Positions 35,180 through 42,429 of a DNA stretch of 64,000 nt are shown one piece after another. A model generated the notes under the pieces. The model did not search any database. It saw nothing but the letters and a program-made list of their open reading frames with translations, and was not told the DNA's origin. Both the position numbers and the translations under genes were made by a program. Where the stretch lies: positions 2,046,001-2,110,000 of the forward strand of contig CP048685.1 in assembly GCA_015698285.1 (NCBI GenBank), given 5' to 3'. The first letter of the stretch is position 1; the number at the start of each line of letters is the position of its first letter. The DNA is from Candidatus Nitronauta litoralis (GTDB taxonomy: Bacteria; Nitrospinota; Nitrospinia; Nitrospinales; Nitrospinaceae).

Positions 35180-35881
35180 TTATGCGACTGTACGCGCTTT
35201 TTGAACGGGTTGAACGTGTTGGGAACCGTGTGAACCGGTTCCGTTACCCCGGGTTTCCTGTTCACCATGAATTTGATGGACCAGAAACTTGGCGAACTTT
35301 TCCATATGGAACGAGATGGTTTCGATCTTTTTTTCAAAGTAGTGCAGCATGATGACTACTGGAATGGCAACGGCGAGTCCGGCAGCGGTCGTCAGCAGGG
35401 CTTCCCAGATGCCGCCAGCGAGCAGGCTGGGGTCGACCTGTCCTTTGTATTCTGCAACCTTGTTGAAGGCACGCACCATACCGGTAACCGTACCCAATAA
35501 ACCGAGTAGTGGGGAGATGGTGGCGATTACTTCCAGCCATCTGATATTTTTTGAAAAACTATTGATCTCTTCCTGCCCGGTAACGGAAAGCTTTTCTTCG
35601 AGTTTCCACTGCGGGGCATTTTTTTCTTCAAGGCCTACTTTTAAAAGACGCGCAATAGGACCGTCCTCTTTTACAGGGATGTCTTTTGAAGACAGGTTCT
35701 TGCCTTTGGCCAGCATTTTTTCTATAGAGTCAAAAATGGCTTCCGGGTTCTCGTACGTTTTAAAAAAGAAGTAAAGCCGCTCGAAAATGATGGTTAACGC
35801 GATCAGGGAACAGATCACAATCGGGGCCATCAACAGGCCACCCCGGCCAATTAAATCAAATGCGGAATTGATCGATTCCAT
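35180..35881 (-). CDS. exbB: ExbB/TolQ/MotA-type proton channel protein
   Basis: 233 residues, three membrane segments: GLLMAPIVICSLIALTIIFERLYFF near the start, and in the C-terminal half LEVIATISPLLGLLGTVTGMVRAFN and GIWEALLTTAAGLAVAIPVVIMLHYF, with the family's conserved Thr and Pro. First gene of the exbB-exbD-exbD-tonB operon (gaps of 23, 8 and 3 nt). A Fur box lies 127 nt upstream. Confidence 0.93.
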   Translation of the reverse strand: MESINSAFDLIGRGGLLMAPIVICSLIALTIIFERLYFFFKTYENPEAIFDSIEKMLAKGKNLSSKDIPVKEDGPIARLLKVGLEEKNAPQWKLEEKLSVTGQEEINSFSKNIRWLEVIATISPLLGLLGTVTGMVRAFNKVAEYKGQVDPSLLAGGIWEALLTTAAGLAVAIPVVIMLHYFEKKIETISFHMEKFAKFLVHQIHGEQETRGNGTGSHGSQHVQPVQKARTVA

Positions 35882-36007
35882 CCTGGTTTCCTTTTGTCAC
35901 AGGTTGATGAAAAGCGGCAAACTAACAAAAACGTAAGAAAAGGGTTGGGCACAAACTCTTATTAGAAACCGTAATGAGTAGAGTTCTATTCCCCCAAATC
36001 TACACTT

Positions 36008-36025
36008 CATGAGAATGATTTTCAG
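36008..36025. promoter_or_regulatory. Fur box upstream of exbB-exbD-tonB
   Basis: CATGAGAATGATTTTCAG contains TGAGAAtgaTTTTCA, a near-palindrome closely matching the 3694 Fur box. It lies 127 nt before the exbB start, so iron should repress the whole TonB energy operon together with the receptors. The wider 35882-36344 region is AT-rich with no gene. Confidence 0.75.
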
Positions 36026-36344
36026 TTCCATGGATTTTACCCTAAAACCCCATAAAAAACAAAAAAAACCCTGAATTTCCTCCCAATATTTTAATCAGGT
36101 CAATCATCAAAAATGGTTTATTTCAAATTTAATAATCTGGGTTTGACTGTTTCAGGTAGATGGAAAACCTGTCAATAAATAACAGGTTTTTGCCTGCAGG
36201 CTCGGCAATCCTGCGATCTTTGAAACTGATTTGCCATTAACAAATATCCAAAAATGGATTTATAATATTAAAAATATCGAAATAGTCAAACTTTGTGGAT
36301 ATTATCGACTGTTTAAATTGATCGATAATCACCAAAGAGTGCCC

Positions 36345-37319
36345 ATGTCGCCTAATCCTGCTTCTACTTTATCTTATTGGCCAATCAATAAGGAATTCCT
36401 CAATAAAAATTCAGACCAGCAGTTCACGCTTTATTTAAAAGAAAATAGTCAGCCTTATGATTTATTTGTGAAGTTTGCGGGTCCGGATCCTGCCCATCAA
36501 GAGAAGGTCCGAAAAATGTTGAATGAAGGGGAGTTGGACAACTCTCTCTATATACATAAGGATGAAATGCAGGAATACTTTTCTCAGGCTTCTGAAAGGA
36601 TAAAGGAGTGGGAGAAAGCTGAAGAAGGCAATCCCGAAGCTTTAGCCAAAAAACTCCATGGCCTTTGCCTGGATATTATGAAGGGGTTTTTTGAGTTCAA
36701 TGTTTCTTCAAAGGTATTGAAACTGATCGATCCCATCATGGAGAAAATGCAACAATGTTTGACAGAATCTAACTATTCCATCTTAAATAAAACACTTGCT
36801 AAAGATTTTTCCCTTTATACCCATTGCGTTAACGTGGGTTTATATTGCCTCAGTTTCGGGGTTTATAACAAAATAAAACCCGAAGAAGTTCATTCCCTGG
36901 GAATGGGCGGGTTGTTCTGCGACATTGGAATGTCTACGGTCCCAGTTGAAATTCTGCAAAAAAAAACGGCTTTAAATAAAGAAGAAGAGGAAATTGTTAA
37001 ACAACATATCAATAAGGGAAAAGAAATTTTAAAAGAATTGGATTTTTCTGACAGTGTGGTGTTGGAAATTGTTGAAAACCATCACGAAGAATTTGAAGGA
37101 GGAGGGTACCCGAAAGGTGCATCTGGAAACGATATCCCCTACAATGCCCGCATTTGTAAAATTATGGATATGTACAATGATTTCACCTCCCCACGGGAAA
37201 GCAAAAAAGCGTTATTACCAATCCAGGCTCTTACCAAAATGACCACGGAATATCGTCCTCAATTTGACCCCGAACTTTTAAAACAATTTATTCTGATGAT
37301 GGGACCTTCCCTGGACTAA
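36345..37319 (+). CDS. HD-GYP-domain protein with degenerate metal site
   Basis: 324 residues from ATG 36345 (an in-frame TTG at 36231 has no supporting site). The N-terminal 130 residues are unassigned; the C-terminal part is HD-GYP: H160 in LYTHCVNVGLY, FCDIGMSTVP (191-200), VENHHEEFEGGGYPKG (HH 246-247, GYP 254-256) and a final YRPQFDPELL. The HD pair is C192-D193 where active enzymes have H-D-I-G-K; Lys is Met. Loss of the His ligand suggests reduced or no phosphodiesterase activity and perhaps a c-di-GMP-sensing role. Compare the intact HD-GYP protein at 9149. Confidence 0.8.
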   Translation: MSPNPASTLSYWPINKEFLNKNSDQQFTLYLKENSQPYDLFVKFAGPDPAHQEKVRKMLNEGELDNSLYIHKDEMQEYFSQASERIKEWEKAEEGNPEALAKKLHGLCLDIMKGFFEFNVSSKVLKLIDPIMEKMQQCLTESNYSILNKTLAKDFSLYTHCVNVGLYCLSFGVYNKIKPEEVHSLGMGGLFCDIGMSTVPVEILQKKTALNKEEEEIVKQHINKGKEILKELDFSDSVVLEIVENHHEEFEGGGYPKGASGNDIPYNARICKIMDMYNDFTSPRESKKALLPIQALTKMTTEYRPQFDPELLKQFILMMGPSLD

Positions 37320-37480
37320 TCTGCTTCCCCCCCCTCATTTTTCCCTGAAAAATTTTAAAGGCTTCTATTGGTAAGAAGATTCTTATTGCCTGAGCCCGGG
37401 GCACCTGCACACAGGAATGTGCAAGCCTATGATATGATTTGATTTTAATTCTATTGCTGTGAAAAAGGTCGGGATATCAG

Positions 37481-38629
37481 GTGATAAAAAGACAGGATAT
37501 AGAAAAACTGGAAAAGGAGATCCTGGCACCGTTTGCCGTTAAAAGCGGAGAAAGCCGGGGACGCCAGAACCGGGAAAAAGAACATTCCTACAGGACCCGC
37601 TTCCAGCGCGACCGCGACCGGGTGATTCATTGTTCCGCTTTTCGCCGGCTGGAATATAAAACCCAGGTGTTTGTGTATCATGAGGGAGATTATTACCGCA
37701 CCCGCCTGACCCACTCGCTTGAAGTCGCGCAAATCGCCCGTTCTATCTGTAAATCTCTCCAGCTAAATGAAGACCTGGCGGAAGCGATTGCCTTGTCGCA
37801 TGATCTGGGGCATCCTCCTTTTGGTCACACAGGGCAAAAAGTCCTCAACCGGTTGATGAAAGATCACGGTGGTTTCGAACACAATCGGCAAAGCCTGCGG
37901 ATCGTCAAACTTCTGGAAAAACGTTATCCGCAATTTGAAGGCCTCAATCTGACCTGGGAGGTTTTGGAAGGAATCAGCAAACATTCAAGGGATGAGGATA
38001 ATCCACTGATCAAACCAAAACAGAACCGCTTTCCCTCACTTGAGGCACAGGTGGCGGACTTTGCTGATGGCATAGCCTATAACGCCCATGACCTCGACGA
38101 CGGCATCACTTCCGGTTTGCTTGATCCGGTACAACTCCGATCGGTAGCCCTCTGGCGGGAAAATGAAAAACGCCTGGACAAGGAATTCGCCAACCTGGAT
38201 CTGAAAATGAAAAAGTACCAGATTGTTCGGAGCATCATCAACGACCTCATCACTGATTTCCGGAAAGCGACACTGAAAAATATTAAGAAACACTCCATAG
38301 ATTCAGTTCAGGCCGTGCGGACCAGTTCTATCCGGCTGGCGGGCTTTGGTAAGGAGGTAGGGGAAAAAAATGCAGAGCTGAAGCAATTCCTGAATAAAAA
38401 GATGTATCAACACCCCAAGGTCCGTCGAATGGAATTCAAGGCGGAACTGCATCTCAATAAAATTTTTGAAGCTTACAAAAGGTTTCCGGACCTTGTGCCG
38501 GAAGATGCTTCTCCAAAGGGGGAGGGGGACTCTATAGAGCGCCGTATTTGCGATTACATCTCGGGGATGACCGACCGATTCTGCATTCGTGAGTATAAAA
38601 GCCTGTTCGGGCCGGAAGAAAAGGATTAA
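37481..38629 (+). CDS. Deoxyguanosinetriphosphate triphosphohydrolase-like protein
   Basis: 382 residues. HD-domain dNTPase: SRGRQNREKEHSYRTRFQRDRDRVIHCSAFRRLEYKTQVFV, RTRLTHSLEVAQIAR (first His), ALSHDLGHPPFGHTGQKVLN (HD and HxxxxH) and ADGIAYNAHDLDDG (final Asp). Hydrolyses dGTP or other dNTPs to the nucleoside and triphosphate. Start GTG 37481. Such enzymes also act in phage defence by dNTP depletion, but there is no linked defence gene on this strand; housekeeping is the default. Confidence 0.92.
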   Translation: MIKRQDIEKLEKEILAPFAVKSGESRGRQNREKEHSYRTRFQRDRDRVIHCSAFRRLEYKTQVFVYHEGDYYRTRLTHSLEVAQIARSICKSLQLNEDLAEAIALSHDLGHPPFGHTGQKVLNRLMKDHGGFEHNRQSLRIVKLLEKRYPQFEGLNLTWEVLEGISKHSRDEDNPLIKPKQNRFPSLEAQVADFADGIAYNAHDLDDGITSGLLDPVQLRSVALWRENEKRLDKEFANLDLKMKKYQIVRSIINDLITDFRKATLKNIKKHSIDSVQAVRTSSIRLAGFGKEVGEKNAELKQFLNKKMYQHPKVRRMEFKAELHLNKIFEAYKRFPDLVPEDASPKGEGDSIERRICDYISGMTDRFCIREYKSLFGPEEKD

Positions 38630-38746
38630 AAATATGGTCCCGGAAAAAAATCAATGGGTTTAAATTGGATAAGCTTGATATAAAATAGGGCGGCGGCTAA
38701 TTTTAGTTGCGTGAATCGATAACTTTTTCATCCGGTGATACAGACG

Positions 38747-38956
38747 ATGAGTGTACATGATAAATGGGAACAGCGGTTTTTCGAATGGAAAAAAATGGTC
38801 GGGTTTGAAAAGGAGCCGACCCCCCTCGAAGTATTTCAGATGCTATTGGAAAAAAATGAAAAGAACAGGGATTTGCTTTTTAAGGATCTTCAGGCGCATT
38901 TCAATCAGATCGACGAGATCCTCCAGGAAACCCCCTCCGAACGTCCCAACGAATAG
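38747..38956 (+). CDS. Small acidic protein, unknown function
   Basis: 69 residues from ATG 38747 (GTG 38735 is in frame). Helical, charged sequence (MSVHDKWEQRFFEWKKMVGFEKEPTPLEVFQMLLEKNEKN...). No signal peptide or membrane segment. Codon use and composition look like coding DNA, and it follows the dGTPase by 117 nt. I recognise no family. Confidence 0.55.
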   Translation: MSVHDKWEQRFFEWKKMVGFEKEPTPLEVFQMLLEKNEKNRDLLFKDLQAHFNQIDEILQETPSERPNE

Positions 38957-39094
38957 TCCTCACCGGACGGGCGATGCCCCTCTCTAATAGGTGTGCGAAT
39001 ACTGGATGCCTGTTAATAGGTAGATGACCTTTAATGAGTGCTTTATTGAGGTTGGCTGTGTCACTCTGAGTGCTTAATGTGGATAAGTGAAGCC

Positions 39095-39134
39095 CGTCAT
39101 CGCGAGCGACCACAGGGAGCGTGGCGATCCAGAA
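39095..39134 (+). repeat. Dispersed repeat half-element, copy 2
   Basis: CGTCATCGCGAGCGACCACA... through GGCGATCCAGAA, nearly the same as the half-element at 39559-39598 and in reverse at 39478-39516. It lies 51 bases beyond the stop of the GIY-YIG pseudogene. Confidence 0.8.
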
Positions 39135-39185
39135 TTTATAAAATGAAAATATTTATACCTCGCTCACTTTTGCTTGAGAAGCAAT

Positions 39186-39475
39186 TTAAAGGATTTGATC
39201 GTATAAATCAGCCCACTGAGGATTCATCTCTTCAATCAGCTCCAGTTTTTTTCTCCTTGATCCTGATTTAATCCGTTTCTCGCGTGATATAGCATTTTCC
39301 ATAGTGTCGAATGTTTCAAAATAAACAAATAACTTGCAACCGTATCTTTTTGTAAAACCAGGTACTATACCCTGTTTATATGTTCAAAAATGCGCTTTAT
39401 TAGGTCTCCTGTCACGCCCGTATATAAAGTACCATTTCGTTTGTTTGTCATTATATAAATGGCAGGTTGTTTCAT
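39186..39475 (-). pseudogene. Frameshifted GIY-YIG nuclease (URI family)
   Basis: Minus-strand reading starts at ATG 39475 with MKQPAIYIMTNKRNGTLYTG (the GIY-YIG core as YIM-LYTG), then VTGDLIKRIFEH. Near 39377-39381 two extra bases (an AT duplication) shift the frame into a stop. Skipping them restores HKQGIVPGFTKRYGCKLFV..., MENAISREKRIK and NPQWADLYDQIL, ending at TAA 39186-39188. That gives 95 residues, the usual size of small URI-type GIY-YIG proteins. The gene is bounded closely on both sides by copies of the dispersed repeat. Confidence 0.85.
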
Positions 39476-39477
39476 TG

Positions 39478-39516
39478 TTCTGGATTGCTTCGTCACTTTA
39501 GTTCCTCGCAATGACG
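39478..39516 (-). repeat. Dispersed repeat half-element, inverted, copy 3
   Basis: CTGGATTGCTTCGTCACTTT... ending CTCGCAATGACG is the reverse of the CGTCATTGCGAG-type half-element. It begins two bases before the pseudogene start codon and faces copy 39559-39598, making an inverted pair of about 120 bp. Confidence 0.8.
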
Positions 39517-39558
39517 AAAAAATAGTTTGTCCTAGGATTCCCAACCAGATTGCGTTCC

Positions 39559-39598
39559 TGTCATCGCGAGCGACCAGAGGGAGCGCGGCGATCCAGAA
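39559..39598 (+). repeat. Dispersed repeat half-element, copy 4
   Basis: TGTCATCGCGAGCGACCAG... through GGCGATCCAGAA. It ends 31 bases past the stop of the TIR-PAP2 gene and so bounds the three-gene operon on its downstream side. Confidence 0.8.
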
Positions 39599-39629
39599 TA
39601 TATCATTGGCACTGAAGGTGGTCGGTTTT

Positions 39630-40808
39630 TCAATCAATCTCCAAAAACGAATACAGTTTCTCAAAGGTCGCGCTGAAGTATTCGTGTGAATACGGCACAC
39701 CATTGTGACGCACCAACTCGCGCAACTCCTCCGGCAATTCCTTCGAAGGAGGAAATTCGAATCCTTCCACCATCAAAGGCACAATGTTCCGCTTCATCCT
39801 GATGGCGTGCCCGATCTCCTTGCGCAACCAGTCTCCGGGCATCTGGCATCGATCCAGCGCACCCGGAGAAAGTATGACCACAAAATTGGTAGTCGATTCA
39901 ATTTCCTGTAACAGGCGCTGATCAAAATGTTCGGCTCCCAGGTCGTCCACATCCAGAAAACACGGCACCCCACGTCGTTCCAGTTCCGAGTGCACCACCC
40001 GCGCCAGTTCAGATCCACGCTCCCTTCGGTAACTGATAAACACCCGGTTGCCTTTCGATTTATCCAGTGGAACAGATGACGTTGGTTTTGCATCAACCTC
40101 CGGCAACTCTTCTTCCTGGGGCTCGGGGTAACGGCGGTCCACAACCGTTGCCAATCCGAAAGCCAGCACCGCCATCACACTACCCATGGCGAGGTCCGGC
40201 AGCCAGTGAATCCCAAGTGCAAAAGTGGACAGCACAACGGTGAGAGCGAGACAGGCAATGCTATGTCGGAATCTCAAGCGAAAACGGTAGGCGGTGATTA
40301 GCGTGATGATGGAAAATGAAACGTGTACACTCGGGAAACAATTGTCGAGGCCACTGATCGGGCGGATCATTTCAATCAAATGGGTCGATAGCAAATCCGA
40401 CCATAGTGTGGCACTCGCCGCTGGATAAGCCCAGCGTTCCGGAACGGGAAAGAAGAGAAAGAACGGCAGACTGAGCAGGTAGTTTCCAGTGAGCGCCAGG
40501 GTGAACACGCGAAACGGCCCTACCTGTTTGCGACGCACCAGAGCAGCGGCCGTTCCCAGCAGAAGCACAGGAAACACCACAAAATAGGACAGGGAAAACC
40601 CGCCAATGGCTTTCATGGAAGGTGGTGCCTGATTCTGGAATCTTATCTTGCCTTCCAGTTGATCAAACGCCTGGGCTATCCGATACCCTTTTTCAAAAGT
40701 TCCCGGACCCTTCAGCATCTCTTCCATTTTGGTCTCGGCGAAATTAAAAAGGAACAGCGCGATCAGAATTCCGGTGAGGCCAATGCGGGTTGTGAGTGAT
40801 TTTTCCAT
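39630..40808 (-). CDS. PAP2-TIR fusion: membrane phosphatase-like protein with C-terminal TIR domain
   Basis: 392 residues. N-terminal half: about six membrane segments with PAP2/Aur1-type lipid phosphatase motifs, IRP (148-150), FPSVHV (PSxH, His162) and STFALGIHWLPD (S194...H201-x3-D205), all intact. After a Pro/Glu linker (227-252) comes a TIR domain (255-392): RVFISYRRERG, VPCFLDVDDLG, FVVILSPGALDRC and DWLRKEIGHAI, where Glu331 sits at the NADase catalytic position. Last gene of the operon; its ATG directly follows the stop of the preceding gene. Likely effector: TIR cuts NAD or makes a signal at the membrane. The fusion is one I do not recognise as a described defence protein. Confidence 0.88.
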   Translation of the reverse strand: MEKSLTTRIGLTGILIALFLFNFAETKMEEMLKGPGTFEKGYRIAQAFDQLEGKIRFQNQAPPSMKAIGGFSLSYFVVFPVLLLGTAAALVRRKQVGPFRVFTLALTGNYLLSLPFFLFFPVPERWAYPAASATLWSDLLSTHLIEMIRPISGLDNCFPSVHVSFSIITLITAYRFRLRFRHSIACLALTVVLSTFALGIHWLPDLAMGSVMAVLAFGLATVVDRRYPEPQEEELPEVDAKPTSSVPLDKSKGNRVFISYRRERGSELARVVHSELERRGVPCFLDVDDLGAEHFDQRLLQEIESTTNFVVILSPGALDRCQMPGDWLRKEIGHAIRMKRNIVPLMVEGFEFPPSKELPEELRELVRHNGVPYSHEYFSATFEKLYSFLEID

Positions 40809-42428
40809 TTACGCGTCTTTCTTCCTGGAAAAAAATGCGGCTTTGAGACTGAACAACGCTGCCAGGGAAAACAGGCCGATCATGCCCAGGGTCGCCACTT
40901 TGAGGACGCGACCTCCGGGGTTGGGTCGTACCAGAAAAACACGGTAGGCACTGTTGCCCATCGGATCAAAACTGTAATGATTATCTGCACCTTTGGGAAA
41001 ACCATCCCCTTCCAGTCGGAAAGAATGGAATCCAGATTCGGCAACGGAGATATCGAAAGGTTTGTCACTCGTGTAGGCATTGCTGCTCTGGTCGCTCCAG
41101 GTGATTTTCATGCCCTTCATCCGGGTACCCTCGGGAATATTAAAATCCACATCGCGTAAAACCCGGGCCGCCGCGTCATCAAACGGCCATATGTAACGTA
41201 TCCGGTGCATGCGGTTGGTAATCTCCGAACCGATGCGCGTGACCAGGCTTTCGAGATCATTGCGTTTGAAGCTGATATGAAATTTCTGCTGAGGCAGTTC
41301 CGAATCGATAAACTCCGATGTGATGATGAGTGAGTCATCGTGGGTCTGGTGCAGAGTCCAGAGCACGTCGAACTGTTTGTGGAAATCCTCGTCGTATAAA
41401 ATAAATTCTGTGCCGGACAAACGCACTGCCTGTCTGGCTGCTTCCAGATAACGTGGTTCGATGGTTTCGCCATCGGCATGAGGTTTTCGAATCTTTACCG
41501 GTACGGGATTGGGCGGAACCTTGGCCAGCCACCTCAGAGAAGCCAGGGCACGCCTTGCCTCGGGTGTTTTGTTAAAATCCACCCAGGTTTGAAAATCCCC
41601 GATGTTGATTTCCTGTGGACCCAGTTTGTTGATCGTTTCCCGCAAGCCGTCCTTCAATTCGTCCGGGGAATTTCTTGTGACCACGAGCAAATCGTTGGGC
41701 AGCCCCTGTGGCAATTTCAAAAAGTTGAGGTCCGGATCCTGATCGAATTTTACCTTGGTGCCGTCCCACACAGCGGCAAAATCCGCCTGGCCTTCTTTGA
41801 CTTTTCGCACCAGACTCGAACTGCCGCTGGCATCCTCGGGGCGCCTGGCGTTGATTGTGATGAACTTCCGATCATTGGCCGAGCTGCCCGGCACTGAAAA
41901 AATATCGTGACGGGCAAAATAGAGAGACGGGAGGAAGTAACTCGAGGTGCTGAATTTGTTGTGATAGATAAACTGGCTCGGGACAGGGCTTTCCCGCAGT
42001 GTTTTCACAAATCCGTCGAGGTCGTTTTCTGAGAAAGTTGTTTTCCTCGTGACCAGATAGGAGTGATAAATGAACTTTCCTGTTTTCTTACTGTGGTAGG
42101 TGGCCAGGATATCCAGCTCAGCCCCCAGCATTTCTGCAACAACATAAACGTAGGGTGTAACGCGGGCGATCATGGGGCCCTGTTCATTTTCATCCCAATC
42201 CACCAGGGTGTGAATCGCCGCGCCGTATTCCTGATCGCGTGTCTCGAAGTGAAGTGACTGTTGTCCGCGGATGAATTCACGCAACTTCTGGTCGGCTTCC
42301 TGCGTTTCCGGATCCAGCGCCACCCCGAGAAAGGTGACGGAACCATGTTCGTCGGCAACAACGGGAGCCGTCACCCCCAGAGGCATCAAGAGACACACGG
42401 CTATAAAGATAAGGAAACGAAAAATCAT
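40809..42428 (-). CDS. PhnD-like periplasmic-binding protein with C-terminal membrane anchor
   Basis: 539 residues from ATG 42428, one base after the stop of the upstream gene with AAGGAA just before; a longer frame to 42527 would overlap that gene. Signal peptide (MIFRFLIFIAVCLLMPLG), then a bilobed domain of the phosphate/phosphonate-binding (PhnD-like) type (about 35-300, with SSSLVRKVKEGQADFAAVWDGTKVK), a second region of mixed strands (300-480), and a C-terminal membrane helix (VATLGMIGLFSLAALFSLKAAFF). No ABC permease or ATPase is linked, so it is probably a sensor or adaptor, not a transporter part. Middle gene of the TIR/cyclase operon. Confidence 0.75.
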   Translation of the reverse strand: MIFRFLIFIAVCLLMPLGVTAPVVADEHGSVTFLGVALDPETQEADQKLREFIRGQQSLHFETRDQEYGAAIHTLVDWDENEQGPMIARVTPYVYVVAEMLGAELDILATYHSKKTGKFIYHSYLVTRKTTFSENDLDGFVKTLRESPVPSQFIYHNKFSTSSYFLPSLYFARHDIFSVPGSSANDRKFITINARRPEDASGSSSLVRKVKEGQADFAAVWDGTKVKFDQDPDLNFLKLPQGLPNDLLVVTRNSPDELKDGLRETINKLGPQEINIGDFQTWVDFNKTPEARRALASLRWLAKVPPNPVPVKIRKPHADGETIEPRYLEAARQAVRLSGTEFILYDEDFHKQFDVLWTLHQTHDDSLIITSEFIDSELPQQKFHISFKRNDLESLVTRIGSEITNRMHRIRYIWPFDDAAARVLRDVDFNIPEGTRMKGMKITWSDQSSNAYTSDKPFDISVAESGFHSFRLEGDGFPKGADNHYSFDPMGNSAYRVFLVRPNPGGRVLKVATLGMIGLFSLAALFSLKAAFFSRKKDA

Positions 42429-42429
42429 T

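Noticed and set aside
37481-38629. dGTPase as a phage-defence gene
   Set aside because: The family is widespread as housekeeping, and its neighbours on the same strand have no defence character.
39095-39598. Repeats at 39095, 39478 and 39559 as a CRISPR array
   Set aside because: The copies differ in orientation and spacing, one gap holds a pseudogene, and no cas gene is present.
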